Shown here piece after piece: positions 36,757 through 49,840 of a stretch of DNA of 64,000 nt. This DNA is from Nageia nagi (Eukaryota > Pinophyta): NCBI GenBank assembly GCA_050084985.1, contig JBITNC010000001.1, positions 149,606,001 through 149,670,000 of the forward strand. Reading direction: 5' to 3'. The notes under the pieces were generated by a model, which was given only the letters and a program-made list of their open reading frames with translations, had not been told where the DNA came from and searched no databases. The position numbers and the translations under genes were made by a program. Numbering within the stretch: the stretch's first letter is position 1; every line of letters starts with the position of its first letter.

Positions 36757-39515
36757 TTGCTACATAAGAGTGTGAAAAAATAATAAGGATGTGATTCAAT
36801 AAATAACATTATATGTATAGTTTTAACCAAGTACATGTTACATTTAATTAATTAAGATATGCTTGATTTGATTCACAAGTACAAATGTTTTACAACTCAA
36901 ATAATAATTTATGTTTTACAACTCAAATAATAATTTATGTACCCAAATACATTTCTCATTTCAAGAATCGTAGATGTAGAGTGACATTGTTGATACTTAT
37001 TTTTTTGTCTAAAATTAGGCCTTCACTTGGATGCCCACATACAAAGATCCCAAGTACTACCAGTCCTCAACCATTTTGCCTTTGTCAGTATTATACTATC
37101 ATAAGGAGAACTACCTACTATTTTCTAAGTTTATGATGTATATTGGATCAGCCAAATTATTAATCTTGATTAGGTTTCAAGTTGTCCTCTTAGGTTATTA
37201 AGATAATCTCTGAATGGATGTGTGAACATGTGGTATCACTACACACATGCCTATCCACGTATTAGAGTTATGTCCATACCAATAGAGGACTTAGGGGTAA
37301 TTGAGAAGTACAAACTTTTCACCATTTGGATCATCAAATTTAAAAGCTCTAGTTTGCCTATCCTCACCTCGTGGATTTCCAAACATGTCATGTTGTGGAG
37401 AATTATGTGCAAATGTATTCATTTTAGGGGGTTGCACTTTTCAATGTTTAATATTTTTATATAAATAAATAAAGCAAATATGCAAAACATATAGTAAAGT
37501 GCATAAATGAAACATCATCCATTCATAACATAGAACTTTAAGAGTCTAATGGGTTTTGTTTACCAACCCCTGAAGGACATCTTTACATAATTTGCACAAG
37601 TTAACTTTGCATAAATAATTTATCAAAGATAAATACTCAGAGAGGCAAGCATATTTCCATAATTTGTGTGAGTCCATTCATAACTTGCATAAGTAGTAAC
37701 ATGCATAAAAAATATCTTAAGTAATAGGCATGCAAAAAGATCTAAAGTTTTAAGTAAAAAATTCATAAATATTTCCCCACTTTTTACTTAAAAAAATGAT
37801 CCCTTCAATAAATGCTTTATAAAAACAATTGCATATTTTATCGTAAGTAATCATGAAGGTAAAAAATTAACACTATTGTACTTTGTAATTTCAATGCCAA
37901 ATTTTATCATAACAACAAAAAAAGGTAAAAAATACCATGTTTATAAGCACTACGAAATTGCTTAAAAAAATTTTGTTTAATGCAAAATTTTAATTTTAGG
38001 CATTAAAAAAAAGTTGAAAGTTTAATTGTCTACTTCAAAAAATTTCAAACTTATTTTTAAATTGCCTCTAAAATTACTATTTAAGTAGTAAAAAATACCT
38101 TCAAAAAAAATTATTACCTAATTTGCAATTTAAAAGTATAAGCATTGAATCTCCAAAAAAAAAAGCATTAATAAATTGCTTCTAGGCATGCTTAAAGTTC
38201 ATAAATGAGGACCTAAAAACATGATTTTTATGACTAGAAATGATGAAGCATTAAATTTTTACTTAGATTCTACTCCAAGCATGCACTTTTACCCCTACAT
38301 ACTCCATTGAAAGGCATATTTATTAATGAGTGACAAGGAGTTGGTAGGAAAAAAATGGTAAAAAAATCACCTATTAATGGAGACAACAAGTGTAAGATAT
38401 CTATTAAGAAATAAAGTTAAGAAGAGGCTTTTCCCAAAAACTACATGGAGCATGAAGGAATTACAGGTTTGAAGGGGCCATGAGGGCCATTTGATGGGCT
38501 GCAAGGTGGTGGTAAGGAGTGAGGGAGGGTCTATGCAACCCAGGCCTTGGTGTTGAGCGATGAAGAAGAGGGGCACACAAGATAAAGATGAGAAGAGGAG
38601 TAGCAGAGGAGAAGCAAGGGCTAGGCAGCAAAGGAGCCATGATGGAGAGCAAGTCGATCATGAGGGCCCTCCTTTTTGGACATTATCTTATCATAAGGAC
38701 TCCAACTAGATCAATTCACCTTTACAACCATCCTCAAGGCTAGTTTGCTAGTTGACATCCCACAAGGGCACCATCATAGAGGTCAAGCAACCCAATGGCA
38801 TCGATAAACAAACCTTCATTTTTGTGGCCACATCAGATAGCAACATAGGAATTTTCTTGGTAGAAATAAAGTTTTCATGGGGTTTGAAACCTCTAAAACA
38901 AGCAACGAGTGCTCAAGATGTTGACTTGTTGTAGCAAAAGCTAAAAGGGTTCACACTTGCTATAGATCCCCCCCTTTTTTTTAAAAAAAAAAGAACACAA
39001 GATCTAACAGTTTAGTCATAAGAATGTACATACCTCCCTTCTTTATTTTTGAAATACATATATCTTTTTTTTAGAAGAAAAATCTTCCTCCCTTTTTTAT
39101 TTAAAAATATATATTTTGAAATATATTGTAAAAGAAAACTTCTTTATAAAAAGAGTGGAATAAAATATATTCTATAACATTTTAAACTTCAATATTATCC
39201 CTTTTTATTTTGATCTTACTAAGAAAAAATTCTTAAATAAATAGAGTATTATTTCAAAACAAATGAAATTTTTGTATACTAACCTTTTTTTTTTAATTAG
39301 CAATATGCTAAGCAATATAAAAAAATTGCTACTAAAAAGAGGTAGTAAAAAAATACAAATTGCATCATTTTAAGCATAAATAATGTACTAACACATCTCA
39401 CAAAATATGTTAGTATCACTATGAAATAATCCAAAAAAAAAAAATCAAGGAGGAAGGAATTTATACCTTCTCTTGTGTTTGCCTCAAATATGTTGAAGAA
39501 GAGCTTTCACACCAA
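36757..39515 (-). other. Leader of copia A (2.8 kb)
   Basis: The conserved block adjoins gag, with the hairpin near 37227-37248. Farther right it is AT-rich apart from a GC-richer stretch at 38460-38660. No convincing gene. Confidence 0.65.
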
Positions 39516-39527
39516 GCTCTGATACCA
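39516..39527 (-). promoter_or_regulatory. Primer-binding site of copia A
   Basis: The reverse complement is exactly TGGTATCAGAGC, the plant initiator-tRNA-Met site, two bases inside the 5' LTR. Confidence 0.95.
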
Positions 39528-39529
39528 AA

Positions 39530-40028
39530 TGAAAGAGTTGAAATATAAACTAAACAACTCTAAATTTTCAAGATCATATCAAAGCTTACAATACACATCT
39601 AAAAAACTTACAAAGCAATCTCATAAAGATAACACAAGATGTAAGTGGTTCCTCCAACTAGAAGTACATCCACTAACTGGATCTCTCTTAATCTCAAATA
39701 TGGACTCTTACAATTCTCCTAATATCAACTCTTAAACACTATCCTCTAACATAAATTTACTCCACAAATTGGTGTGTAATAACAAAGAGGAAGCCTTCTA
39801 TTTATAGTCCCAAATCCCTCTTTGGATCACCCTTTTACCCAATGTACAAAGGCATGACATGCACTCCCTTTTACCCAAGGGGCATGCTCATGACATGGAG
39901 TGTATGATAAGCTATATTATCATCTTCACTTAAATACATAAGGTATCAAATGATTACCATAAGTATTAGTGAACTTATATAGAAGACTATTACAAAACCT
40001 TTACAATAATGTATTATACATTCCAACA
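39530..40028 (-). repeat. 5' LTR of copia A (499 bp)
   Basis: Plus-strand ends TGAAAGAG and CCAACA; same length as 14641-15139; followed by TTTAT (40029-40033). Confidence 0.95.
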
Positions 40029-40033
40029 TTTAT

Positions 40034-40140
40034 TTGCATATTTGGTTTGATAAATGAAAATATCATCCTTACTTTGATGTATTCCATGTGAGGAAAGTAA
40101 TGTATTATCCCCTATAAACATACTAAAATATCATATTTAT
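40034..40140 (-). pseudogene. Copia D, RT fragment right of A
   Basis: Reads leftward HQSKDDIFIYQTKYANKC, the conserved stretch of copia RT before the fragment at 14640-14340. The frame is continuous across the A insertion site. Confidence 0.8.
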
Positions 40141-42277
40141 CTTATCACGATTATCTTTTATCAATAACATCAAAATTAACACTTAATTATAATAATATAT
40201 ATTTCAATTTTAATCAAAATTTGAAATTGAAAGCATATTACTAAAAAAACAATTATCAGTATCATTTTTAGCCTACTTGGGCTACTGATCTTGTAATCGA
40301 TATATTTATTGGTACTCTATCTAGTGATATGAAAAATTACTTATAAAAGCAAGTTATGAATCATTTTTATAGGATCTAACATAATCATTTTAAGTTTTGA
40401 TTATTTTATAACACTCTTAAGCTCTTTGTATCCAAGCATTTGATCCCATTTTGAGAACTTCTTGAACACTTATGGTTTGAAGGAGAATTCATTATATAAC
40501 TTCTTCAAGCTTGATGATCTTACCCCATGTTTACATGTATTGAGATATCTTTATGGTTAAATATTTCTATATTATTCTATATGCTTGATTTTCCTTATGA
40601 ATTGCAGGCTTGGGTATACTTCTTGAGTATTCTTGCAAGGATCTTGGAGAAATTTTTTGGATCTTGATATCCTTTTATGTTATTTGAGTTATCTTGCATC
40701 TTGTTTTGATGTAACTTGCATTATAGGCTAAATTCATGGTAAGCTCATGTTATCTTTGCATTATCATAAATTATAAACATACCCTTCAACATTTGCATGG
40801 TTAAAAATCATAGTGAGTCTTGCAAGTAGGATAGGATTCTCTTGGATATAGTTTTATATCATTTCTTGATTTTAGATTTGAATCTTGTATCACACATACA
40901 TTTAGCATATTCTTTATTTTTGTCTTTATCATTATCATTAATATTTATTGAAAAAAAGAATCATTATCAATATTAATCATATCATTTATTTAGGTATATG
41001 ACCATAATAAACATACTTTTTGTATTCTCTTCACATTTTGATTGGGATGTAGAGGACCAATTTATTCTTAAGATTGGGGTGAAACCTTTCTTGTTGGACT
41101 TGGGGTCTTAAGGGACCAAGGTTGAGGTCTTCCCCATTGTTTTGTTTGCATTTATGGTTTTGACATATATCTTTTAAGTACATAAATATTGGAGGATATA
41201 TCAATACATTCTATTATCAAAATCTTAATCAAGATAAAAGGATAAATTCCTATCCCAATTTCTTTAATCATATCAATAATCAACTTCTTATCATTTCTGG
41301 GGTTTTGAAGTGTTATTCATTTGACACTAATCATTTCATAGATGAAAGAACTTTATAAAGTGCACAAAATGGTGAACTTGACATAAAACATGTCCAAAGT
41401 TACAAAAATTAGGAGAAGGCTTCTTTTAACTTGATTCTTGATTTTGAAGAAATTTGTAATTATTTCACTTTCTAATATAATTTGATATATCCTATGGCTA
41501 TTTATTTTTCATTTTTTTAGAGTATCTTATTGAGAATACTCAAAATTGGGTTTGAACAGTTGAGCCTTTAAGGCACCCTAGATCTCTAATTTATCACTAT
41601 TAGATAGATTCTAATTTGATAATCAATCAACTAACAATCAATCATAAGATCAATCGATTTTCTATAGGCCAACAATCTTAGATTACTTTAGATCATAATT
41701 TTTAAGTTTTTCTAATTTTAGATTTTGTAATTTGGTCAATAAATTATCCTTGACTATTTAATTATAAACTTATATTTAATCTCCAATGGAGACTATTATT
41801 TACCATATCATACTTATGCTCAATCTTTCAACTAGTAATCAACTAGTCGATTGGTACTACTAATCGATCTTGTACAGACCAATTAGAAAATAGAGTGTTG
41901 TAACATAAGTAATTTTTTTATAAATCATAATGATTGAGCTAGAACTAGAGTATTCAAGTCATATCTATTATCCTTGTATATGCTCTATATTAGTTTTATT
42001 ATTGATTGCATCCTAAGATTTTTATTCCATCATTATGACTTGGTAAAAATTTCTATCATACTTAGGGGGAGTGATTGCATATATTTGGGGTGGATAGTAA
42101 AATTTTCATTTTCATATAGAATTCACATTTAATATTTTGCATTCATATTCACTTGATCCTAGGAACATTGAGGAACTTGCAAGTTTTTCTCCAAGGCCCT
42201 TACTCACACTTGGACTTGAACTTCCAAGGTGAGCAATCATATGGAGCACAAAATATGCATTTTAGTTTCTTTCCTTA
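40141..42277. other. Intergenic, decayed; one polypurine-like site
   Basis: AT-rich without open frames of note. CTTAGGGGGAGTG near 42061-42073 looks like a copia polypurine tract, so part of this stretch may be a very old element, but no LTR pair or coding motif was found. Confidence 0.4.
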
Positions 42278-42749
42278 TGAATAAATTGACCCTTTTTGGA
42301 TTACCTTCTAATCTTCCAAGATCTTAAGAAGGTACTTTCAACATCAACACAATAACACAATAACTAAATTCAATCACATAAATAATAGAAGATATAAAGT
42401 GGTTCCTCCCTCCTTGGGAGTACGTCTACTAACTAAGATCTTATTCTCAAGGACATCTCTTACAAAATCTGTTTTCTCTCTCACACTCTAAACCTATTTC
42501 AAAGCTTGCATTACAATTGTGTAACTAGAGAAGGGGAGGGTTCTTCTCTTTTTATAAGAAAAAACCCACTCTATAATTAATCCCTTTTCTATATTTAATC
42601 TTTTACCTAATTTTAGACTCATACCTATTTTTAATTCTTCTCCTATTTTTATTCCCTCAATATTTTAAGGTATCTAATGATACTTTAAGTATTAAGTGAA
42701 TTTATATTAAGGAGAAATATTACACAATATTACATTACAAATTCTAACA
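42278..42749 (-). repeat. Solo LTR H1 (472 bp), TSD CCTTA
   Basis: In minus orientation it begins TGTTAGAATTTG and shows the family layout: the U3 palindrome, TTATAAGA in the TATA region and the CCTCCCTCCTTGGGAGTAC block shared with E. Perfect duplications CCTTA at 42273-42277 and 42750-42754 with no internal region mark it as a solo LTR left by LTR-LTR recombination. Confidence 0.88.
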
Positions 42750-42754
42750 CCTTA

Positions 42755-43121
42755 GAGATTGAGCCTCTTCCTAAATAATGCATGACTAGGTATAATTTTA
42801 GGAGAAACTAAAAAAGAGGGGAAAATAGTAAAATCTACATACATTAGTAAGATAAGAGTTCCAATTAAACTTCAAAGAATTAAGCAAGATTAATACAAGA
42901 TCTATCACCAAATGTGGGAATATCATATAGGAATTATATATTGAAAGATCATTATAGGCTTGGTTTTTTAATTTGTATACATTAAATCCAATATCCAATC
43001 AAAATATTAGGCTCTTTTTATTTGGTTAAACTTGTTTAGCACATTGAAAAATTGCACATTTTCTTTCCTTGTATCTAGTTTCACCCATTCTAACCTTTTA
43101 GAAAATTAATATAGATCCTTA
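42755..43121. other. Intergenic, nothing recognised
   Basis: AT-rich flank; its last five bases, CCTTA (43117-43121), are the left target duplication of element G. The flank resumes at 52574. Confidence 0.6.
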
Positions 43122-45220
43122 TGTTGAGCATATGTGTTTGTCATTGTTGTCAATACGTGGTTTTGGTAAAGATCGGGTTCCGGAGGTGATGAGGTCAGCA
43201 AGGAGAATTGAAAAGCCGGGTTAGTAAATTAAGCATTCCGGAATGAAATGATAAAAGCTCAGTTGTGAAAAAAACCAAGTTCCGGAGAAAGTGAGTAGAG
43301 CATTCCGGAAGCATGAAAATGATGTCACGGGAAGAATGATGTTCACATTTTTGAATGAAACCAGGTTCCGGAGATGATGAGGTCAGCAAGGGGTGGATAA
43401 AAGTCCAGAAATAAAAGTGCGAAGATAAAAGTTCGGAGATAAAAGTGCGAAGATAAAAGTCCAGAGAGAAAAGTCCGAAGATAAAAGTCCGGAGATAAAA
43501 GTTCGGAAATAAAAGTGCGAAGATAAAAGTCCGGAGATAAAAGATCGAAGATAAAAGTTCGGAGATAAAAGTCCGGAAATAAAAGTGCGAAGATAAAAGT
43601 CCGGAGATAAAAGTGCGAAGATAAAAGTCCGGAGAGAAAAGTCTGGAGATAAAAGTCTGAAAATAAAAGTACGAAGATAAAAGTCCGAAGATAAAAGTTT
43701 GGAGATAAGAGTCCGGAGATAAAAGTTCGGAGAGAAAAGTTCGGAGATAAAAGTTCGAAGATAAAAGTCCGAAGATAAAAGTCCGGAGAGAAAAGTTCGG
43801 AGATAAAAGTCTGGAGATAAAAGTTCGGAGAGAAAAGTCCAGAGATAAAAGTTCGGAGATAAAAGTTCGGAGAGAAAAGTCCGGAGATAAAAGTCCGGAG
43901 ATAAAAGGTCGGAGATAAAAGTCCGGAGATAAAAGTCCGGAGATAAAAGATCGAAGATAAAAGTCCGGAGATAAAAGTTTGGAGATAAAAGTCCGAAGAT
44001 AAAAGTGCAGAGATAAAAGTGCAGAGATAAAAGTGCGGAGATAAAAGTTTGGAGATAAAAGTTCGGAGATAAAAGTCCGGAGAGAAAAGTCCGGAGATAA
44101 AAGTCCGGAGATAAAAGTTCGAAGATAAAAGTTCGGATATCGCGGGAAGCGTTTTACTCTACTTCTGGAGTCCAGAGAAGATGACGTTAGCAGTTGGTGT
44201 TGAAAAGTCTAGAAGGCCATGCAGATACCTTGGAACTCTCTTTCGGAGTTTGGAGATGATGACATCATGGTGTATACAATAAACATCCGGTAAGCTAGTC
44301 AATTGCTCTAGGCTATAGGAAGAGACTTCAGAACTAAGGCAAGAGAAACCCAGAACTACCATTATGAAGAAGAAAAGAGTTCGGGATTATCAGAAATAAT
44401 CAGATACTGTCAAATCTTCAAAATCAGTGAAGAAAGAGCTACACTTGTCTGAACAACTCTGTTTGAGCAATAGGAGCATTCATCAGTTACAACAGTTACA
44501 AATAAAGATTTCTTTTCAGTTTGTTTTTAATAACGTGTCATGATAGGAACAGATTCCCGAGGGTTTTCTTGATGTGTAATGGCTGTAGGAACGGATGTGA
44601 AAGGTATGGATAGGAGATAGTGTGGAAATAGAGCGGGAAGGGAAGTATCAGGAGAAGTGTGGTAAGAGCGTGAAAGAGGAGAGAAGTGTGGAGAGAAGAG
44701 TGGTTGTGGAGGTAATAGGGCGGAAGAGGGGAGTATCAGGAGAATGTGAAGTGAGCAAATGAATATGCAGATAGGAGTGTGATTGTTTAAGTGTGTTACT
44801 TTGGAGCTATGTGCAGAGATAAAATAGTGAACATCAGAGCTAGACCATTGAGGGTCTTCTAGAACTGTATTCTTTCCTCCTTTTTGAATGTTGTCTCAAG
44901 TGGGTGCTTGAGAGCTGGAGTTGGTGCTCCAAGCAGTAGGTGCTACTATTTGCAAAGTGGTAGTTGGTGCTACCCTTCACAGTTGGTGTTGTGAATCTGT
45001 AAGCTTTCTTTAATGGCTAGATTTGGATTGGTGTCCAAGCAGTCATTTTCGAGGATGTAGCCAATCTGGTGAACCTTGTTACATCTGGTGTTGTGTGATG
45101 TACTGGTGTGCTTGCTCAATTTTCTCTAGCTTCTAATCTATTTTTATTTAAGAAGGTTAAATTGATTATTTTTATATACACTGATTCACCCCCCCTCTCA
45201 GTGTCACTCGAAGTCCAACA
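43122..45220 (+). repeat. 5' LTR of G (2099 bp)
   Basis: TGTTGAGCAT to AGTCCAACA, with a 14-bp tandem array at 43395-44139. Many differences from the 3' LTR are C/T or G/A changes, as expected from methylated-cytosine decay. Confidence 0.95.
43395..44139 (+). repeat. 14-bp satellite array in 5' LTR of G (about 53 copies)
   Basis: Consensus ATAAAAGTCCGGAG, with mostly single-base variants at the CC, GG and A positions. Each unit holds AGATAA (GATA-type), AAAAG (DOF-type core) and often the palindrome TCCGGA. The array lies upstream of the likely transcription start of the LTR. Confidence 0.95.
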
Positions 45221-45222
45221 AT

Positions 45223-45234
45223 TGGTATCAGAGC
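45223..45234 (+). promoter_or_regulatory. Primer-binding site of G
   Basis: TGGTATCAGAGC, exact initiator-tRNA-Met complement, two bases after the 5' LTR. Confidence 0.97.
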
Positions 45235-45284
45235 GAGGTTCCTACTTAGGCTATAACAGCTAAGGAGATCCTGGTAGTGGCACT

Positions 45285-47097
45285 ATGGCAAGAGGAGAAG
45301 GTTTCTCATCTAACAAAGCACCTCTCTTTGATGGAAACAATTATGCTTTCTGGAAAATTCGAATGAAGACTTATCTCAGTGCATTGGGGTTTGGTACTTG
45401 GGATGCTGTTAAAAGGGGATACACTCCTCCCCATACAGGTCCATCAGATGAAGAAGAAAGAAAGGCATTTGAATGTGATGCAAAAGCAAGAAATGCTCTA
45501 ATGTGTGGTCTAATGGACAGTGAACTGGTGAAAGTTATGGCATGCAAATCTGCAAAAGAAATATGGAATAAGTTGAAGAACATTCACGAAGGAGATGATA
45601 AAGTCAAGGAAGCAAAACTCCAAACTTATAGAGCTCAATTCAAAGTTCTAAAGATGAATAAAGATGAAACCATCGAAGCATACATGTTGAGAGTAAATGA
45701 AATTACTAATGCAATCAGAGGTCTTGGGGAAGAAATTGAAGATCATGTCATCGTGAAAAAGGTACTGCGATCTCTCACATCTCGCTTTGATTCAAAGGTG
45801 TCTGCTATTGAAGAAGCAAAAAATTTGAAAACTTTCAGCATGGATGAAATGCATGGATCACTGACTGCTTATGAAATGAGGATCGAAAAAGCAAAGCATT
45901 CAGAAAAGGAAGCAGCGTTTAAAGCCAACAACAGTATTAAAGACAAAATAGATTCTGACGATGAAGAATAATCTGATGGAGCAGAAGCAAATTTTGTTAG
46001 AATGCTAAAAAGGGGAAAAGGTAAATATGAAGGCAAGCTACCATTTAAATGTTTTAACTGTGGTGGTATTGGTCATTTCATTTCAAAATGTCCATATAGA
46101 AAAACTGATAAAGATGATCAAGAATCATATTTTGAGAAAAACCACAAAATGAAATCTCATGTTCGAAATAGAAGGTCAAATAGACAGAGCTTCATATCCA
46201 GAAATAAAGGCTCCACTGATGATGATTCCAGTAATGAATCAGAAAAAGAATACAATGAAGCATTGTTTATGGCATTTGAAGAGAAACTGAATGAAGATAA
46301 TCAAAATGCCCAAGAACATAAAAAGGAAGAGACAGATGAAGAAAATGGCTGAGATTGAGATTGATCTTGAAGAAGAACTAATAACAGCATTGAATGAACT
46401 GAATAAAGAAGTAAAGAAAAATAAGAAACTCTCTAAAAGGTTTGATGATGCAAGTAATATTATAGAAACCTTAAAAATAGAAGTGGAAGAATCTAAGAAG
46501 ATAAATGAGAGTTTAGAGGAACAGCTTCTTGTGAAAGTTAAAAATTGCAGTAAGCTTGAAGAAGAAATAACTGGACTACGTATGCAACTAGAGGAAGTCA
46601 CCAAGAGAATCAACTCTTTTGAATATCTAGAAGGAAGGTTGACTAAACTCAGTGAAATCATTAACAGTCAAAGAATGTTTTCTGATAAATCTGGTCTGGG
46701 ATATGAACAAGGACAATCTTCCAATGACACAAAAAGGGAAAACATAAAAGAAACCAAGAAGAAGGAAGATAGCTCAGGACTGGAGGATGATGGCTTCACT
46801 CAAGTGCATTCCAGAAGAAGACCCTATGCAGGACCAAGAAGTACTCAGCAATATAATAGATACATCCATCCCTTCAATGGATACTGTTTCAAATGCAATG
46901 TGTATGGACACAAAATTTCTGAATGTAAGTATAATATCACTCCAAGAACCTTTGTTACTAGGAATGCATTCGGCCCACTAATGGAGTATCCTGTTGAGTG
47001 TTACAACTGTCATGAATATGGACACATTGCCCGATTCTGCAGAAATAATCATGGCATGAGGTTCTTTCCACTGAGACAATTTCCTTCCATAAGATAG
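45285..47097 (+). pseudogene. gag: Gag of G with coiled coil and three zinc knuckles
   Basis: Starts at the ATG at 45285. A UBN2/DUF4219-type capsid region (APLFDGNNYAFWKIRM, then LRSLTSRFDSKVSAIEE) occupies the first 228 residues. A TAA at 45969-45971 interrupts an otherwise continuous frame, which goes on to the first CCHC knuckle (CFNCGGIGHFISKC, about 46050-46091). A frameshift near 46330 leads into a Lys/Glu-rich heptad-like coiled coil (about 46350-46640). Two more CCHC knuckles follow (CFKCNVYGHKISEC near 46885-46926, CYNCHEYGHIARFC near 47000-47041). The coiled coil with extra knuckles is longer than a minimal copia Gag. A TAG at 47095-47097 ends the open stretch. Confidence 0.88.
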
Positions 47098-47640
47098 AAT
47101 AAACAGTTTCAGAGCAGTCATCCATAGGAAGTAGAAAAAAATAATAAAAAATAAGAAGCTGAAATAAAAGTAAAACAAGTCTGGAAAGAAAAGGAGAAAC
47201 TCAAAGAGGATAAAGAGTCCTTAATCGTTCAAACAGCATTAAAAGCTCAAGACAAACCATCACCATGGATATTAGACAGCGGATGCTCAAGTCACATGAC
47301 AGGTGACAAGAAGAAATTTCAAAAACTACAGGAATATGAAGGTGGGTCAGTAAGATTTGGAAATAATGATGGCGCATAGATTATCAGCAAAGGGACAGTC
47401 AAAATAAATGACGGAAACATCAGATCCGAAGAGGTATTATTTGTTGTGGGATTGAAGCATAATTTGTTGAGCGTCAGTCAAATATGTGACAAAGGACATG
47501 ATGTAATTTTCAAAAAGCATGGCTGTGAGATCCGAAGGGCAAATAGTGGTAGATTTGTAGCAGTTGGTACAAGAACCTGTGGCAATTTATACACCTTATC
47601 AGACATTTTAGAGGGATCATGTCTTCTAGGCAAGGAGAGT
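47098..47640 (+). pseudogene. Protease of G
   Basis: The aspartic protease signature WILDSGCSSHMTG surrounds the active Asp at 47275-47277. VGLKHNLLSVSQICDKG at about 47443-47493 is the copia protease C-terminal region. Stops at 47125, 47152 and 47377 lie in the linker and domain, all in the same frame as the rest of pol. Confidence 0.9.
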
Positions 47641-48540
47641 GATGATTGGCTATGGCATAAGAGATTGGGACACATCTGTTTTAAAAACTTGATGAACATT
47701 TGCTCAAAAAGAGCAGTAAGAGATATGCCCAGTATCAGCACACCAACAAATGATATTTGTGATTCATGCCAAAAGGGAAAGCAAACTCGGGCAAAGTTCA
47801 AAGTGAAAGAATATCACACAAGCAAACCATTGGAAATCGTACACACCGACCTATGTGAACCAATGAGAACACAAAGCTTCAATGGAGATAAGTATTTTAT
47901 TCTGTTCATAGATGATTATTCAAGAATGACTTGGGTGTAATTTTTAAAACATAAATCTGAAGCTTTTGAAATGTTCAAAGCATTTAAAAATCAAGTAGAA
48001 AATCAGATAGAGAGGAGAATTAAATGTCTTCGCTCAGACAGAGGAGGTGAGTTCACTTCTGATGAGTTTACTGAGTTTTGCATACAACACGAAATTAAAA
48101 GACAATTCTCTGCAGCTAGAACTCCACAACAAAATGGAGTAGTTGAAAGAAAAAATAGAGCAGTACAAGAAATGGCTCGAACCATGCTGATAGAAAGCAA
48201 GGTTGCTGATAGGTTCTGGAAAGAAGCAGTGCATACTGCAGTGCATATTCAAAATAGATGTATGATGCGACCACATGAGGACAGAACACCATATGAATTA
48301 TGGTTTGGAAGAAGAGCTATAGTGAGGCACTTCAGGATCTTTGGCAGCAAATGCTATATCAAGAGAATAGAAGAAAATTTAGGAAAGTTTGAGGATAGAT
48401 CTGATGAAGGTATCTTTCTTGGTTACTCTTCGAAGAGCAAAGCATACAGGTGTTACAATAAAAGGACAAAAACAATCATTGATAGTGTTGATGTTCGCGT
48501 TGATGAGCAAAGAGATCTTCCCGAGAGAAATGATGATGAT
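47641..48540 (+). pseudogene. Integrase of G, catalytic triad intact, one stop
   Basis: Pre-integrase zinc region WLWHKRLGH with CDSCQKGKQ (47647-47790), then the DDE core. Catalytic residues are Asp 47848-47850 (VHTDL), Asp 48037-48039 (LRSDRGGEF) and Glu 48145-48147 (GVVERKNR). The C-terminal YELWFGRRA and [14 protein letters not shown] motifs follow. A TAA at 47938-47940 breaks the frame between the first and second Asp. Confidence 0.93.
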
Positions 48541-49840
48541 GATCTTCCTGCCTATCAAGATTCAATTGAAGAAGACAAAAAGAATAAAAACAAATCTAAG
48601 CCTCCTGTACAACAATCACAAGTAAAGAAACCAAAAGATTCAAATTCACCAAGTAACTCAAATGGTGTTTCAGAAAATGAGTCGGAAGAAGATGAAAATT
48701 CAAAAACTCCACCAAATAGATGGCACAAGGATCATCCACAAGAGCAAATCATCGGTGAGTTTCATACAGGCATCCAAACTCATAGAGGGGTTTCAAGCAC
48801 CTATTCTCTCCTATCCAGAATAGAGCCTAAAAATGTCTCGGAAGCTAGCCAAGATGAAAGTTGGATGAAAGCAATGGAGGAAGAACTCACTCAAATTGAA
48901 AAGAATGAAACATGGGAACTCGTTTCTAGACCAGCCAACAAAAATGTGATTGGCACAAAGTGGATTTTTCATAATAAGTTGAATGAAGATGGGATAGTGG
49001 TTCGAAATAAAGCTAGACTTGTTTACAAGGGATATGCTCAAGTTGAAGGAATTGATTTTGAAGAAACTTTTGCACCTGTGGCCAGATTAGAAGCTATTCG
49101 CATGTTTTTAGCTTTTGCAGTGTATAAAAACTTTAAAGTTTATCAAATGGATGTAAAATCAGCCTTTCTAAATGGCAAAATTGAGGAAGAAGTCTATATT
49201 GAATAGCCAGATGGTTTCCAATTGGGAGAGAATCCTAATCTGGTATGCAAACTAAAGAAGGCTCTGTATGGTTTAAAACAGGCAGCTCGAGCATGGTACT
49301 CCAAACTTGATACATATCTTCAGCAGCAAGGCTTTAGAAAAGGAATGGTGGATAGCAATTTATACATTAAATCAGAAAAGGAAAATCAGCTAATTGTTAT
49401 TGTCTATGTAGATGATATAATCTTTGGAGGAAGCAAGAATGAGCTATGTAAAAATCTTGCTGACAACATGCAAACAGAATTCGAGATGTCTATGATAGGT
49501 GAGCTTGCATTCTTTCTCGGCCTACAAATCAATCAGTTGAAGAATGGCATGTTCATTTCTCAAACCAAGTATGTTAAGGAGATGCTGAAGAAGTTTACCA
49601 TGGAAGACTGTAAACCTGTGAGCACCCCTATGACGAAAAGCTGCAAATTAAGCAAGGATGATAAAGCACCAATAGTAGATCAAACATAATACAGGTCAAT
49701 GATTGGAAGTTTATTATATTTGACAGCTACTAGACCAGATATTCTTCAAGCAGTATGTATGGTTGCTCGATTTCAAGCAAATCCCAAAGAAACACATGTT
49801 ACTGCAGTAAAGAGTATATTCAGATATCTCAAAGGCACAG
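48541..49840 (+). pseudogene. Reverse transcriptase of G, YVDD intact, two stops
   Basis: An acidic, low-complexity linker (48541-48830) precedes the RVT_2 domain. The domain carries [36 protein letters not shown] and [10 protein letters not shown], with the catalytic YVDD at 49405-49416. YRSMIGSLLYL and RPDI follow at about 49690-49740. In-frame stops are TAG at 49204-49206 and TAA at 49687-49689; otherwise the frame is unbroken. Confidence 0.93.

Noticed and set aside
43395-44139. CRISPR-like regular repeats
   Set aside because: Units are contiguous 14-mers without spacers, inside an LTR of a plant element.
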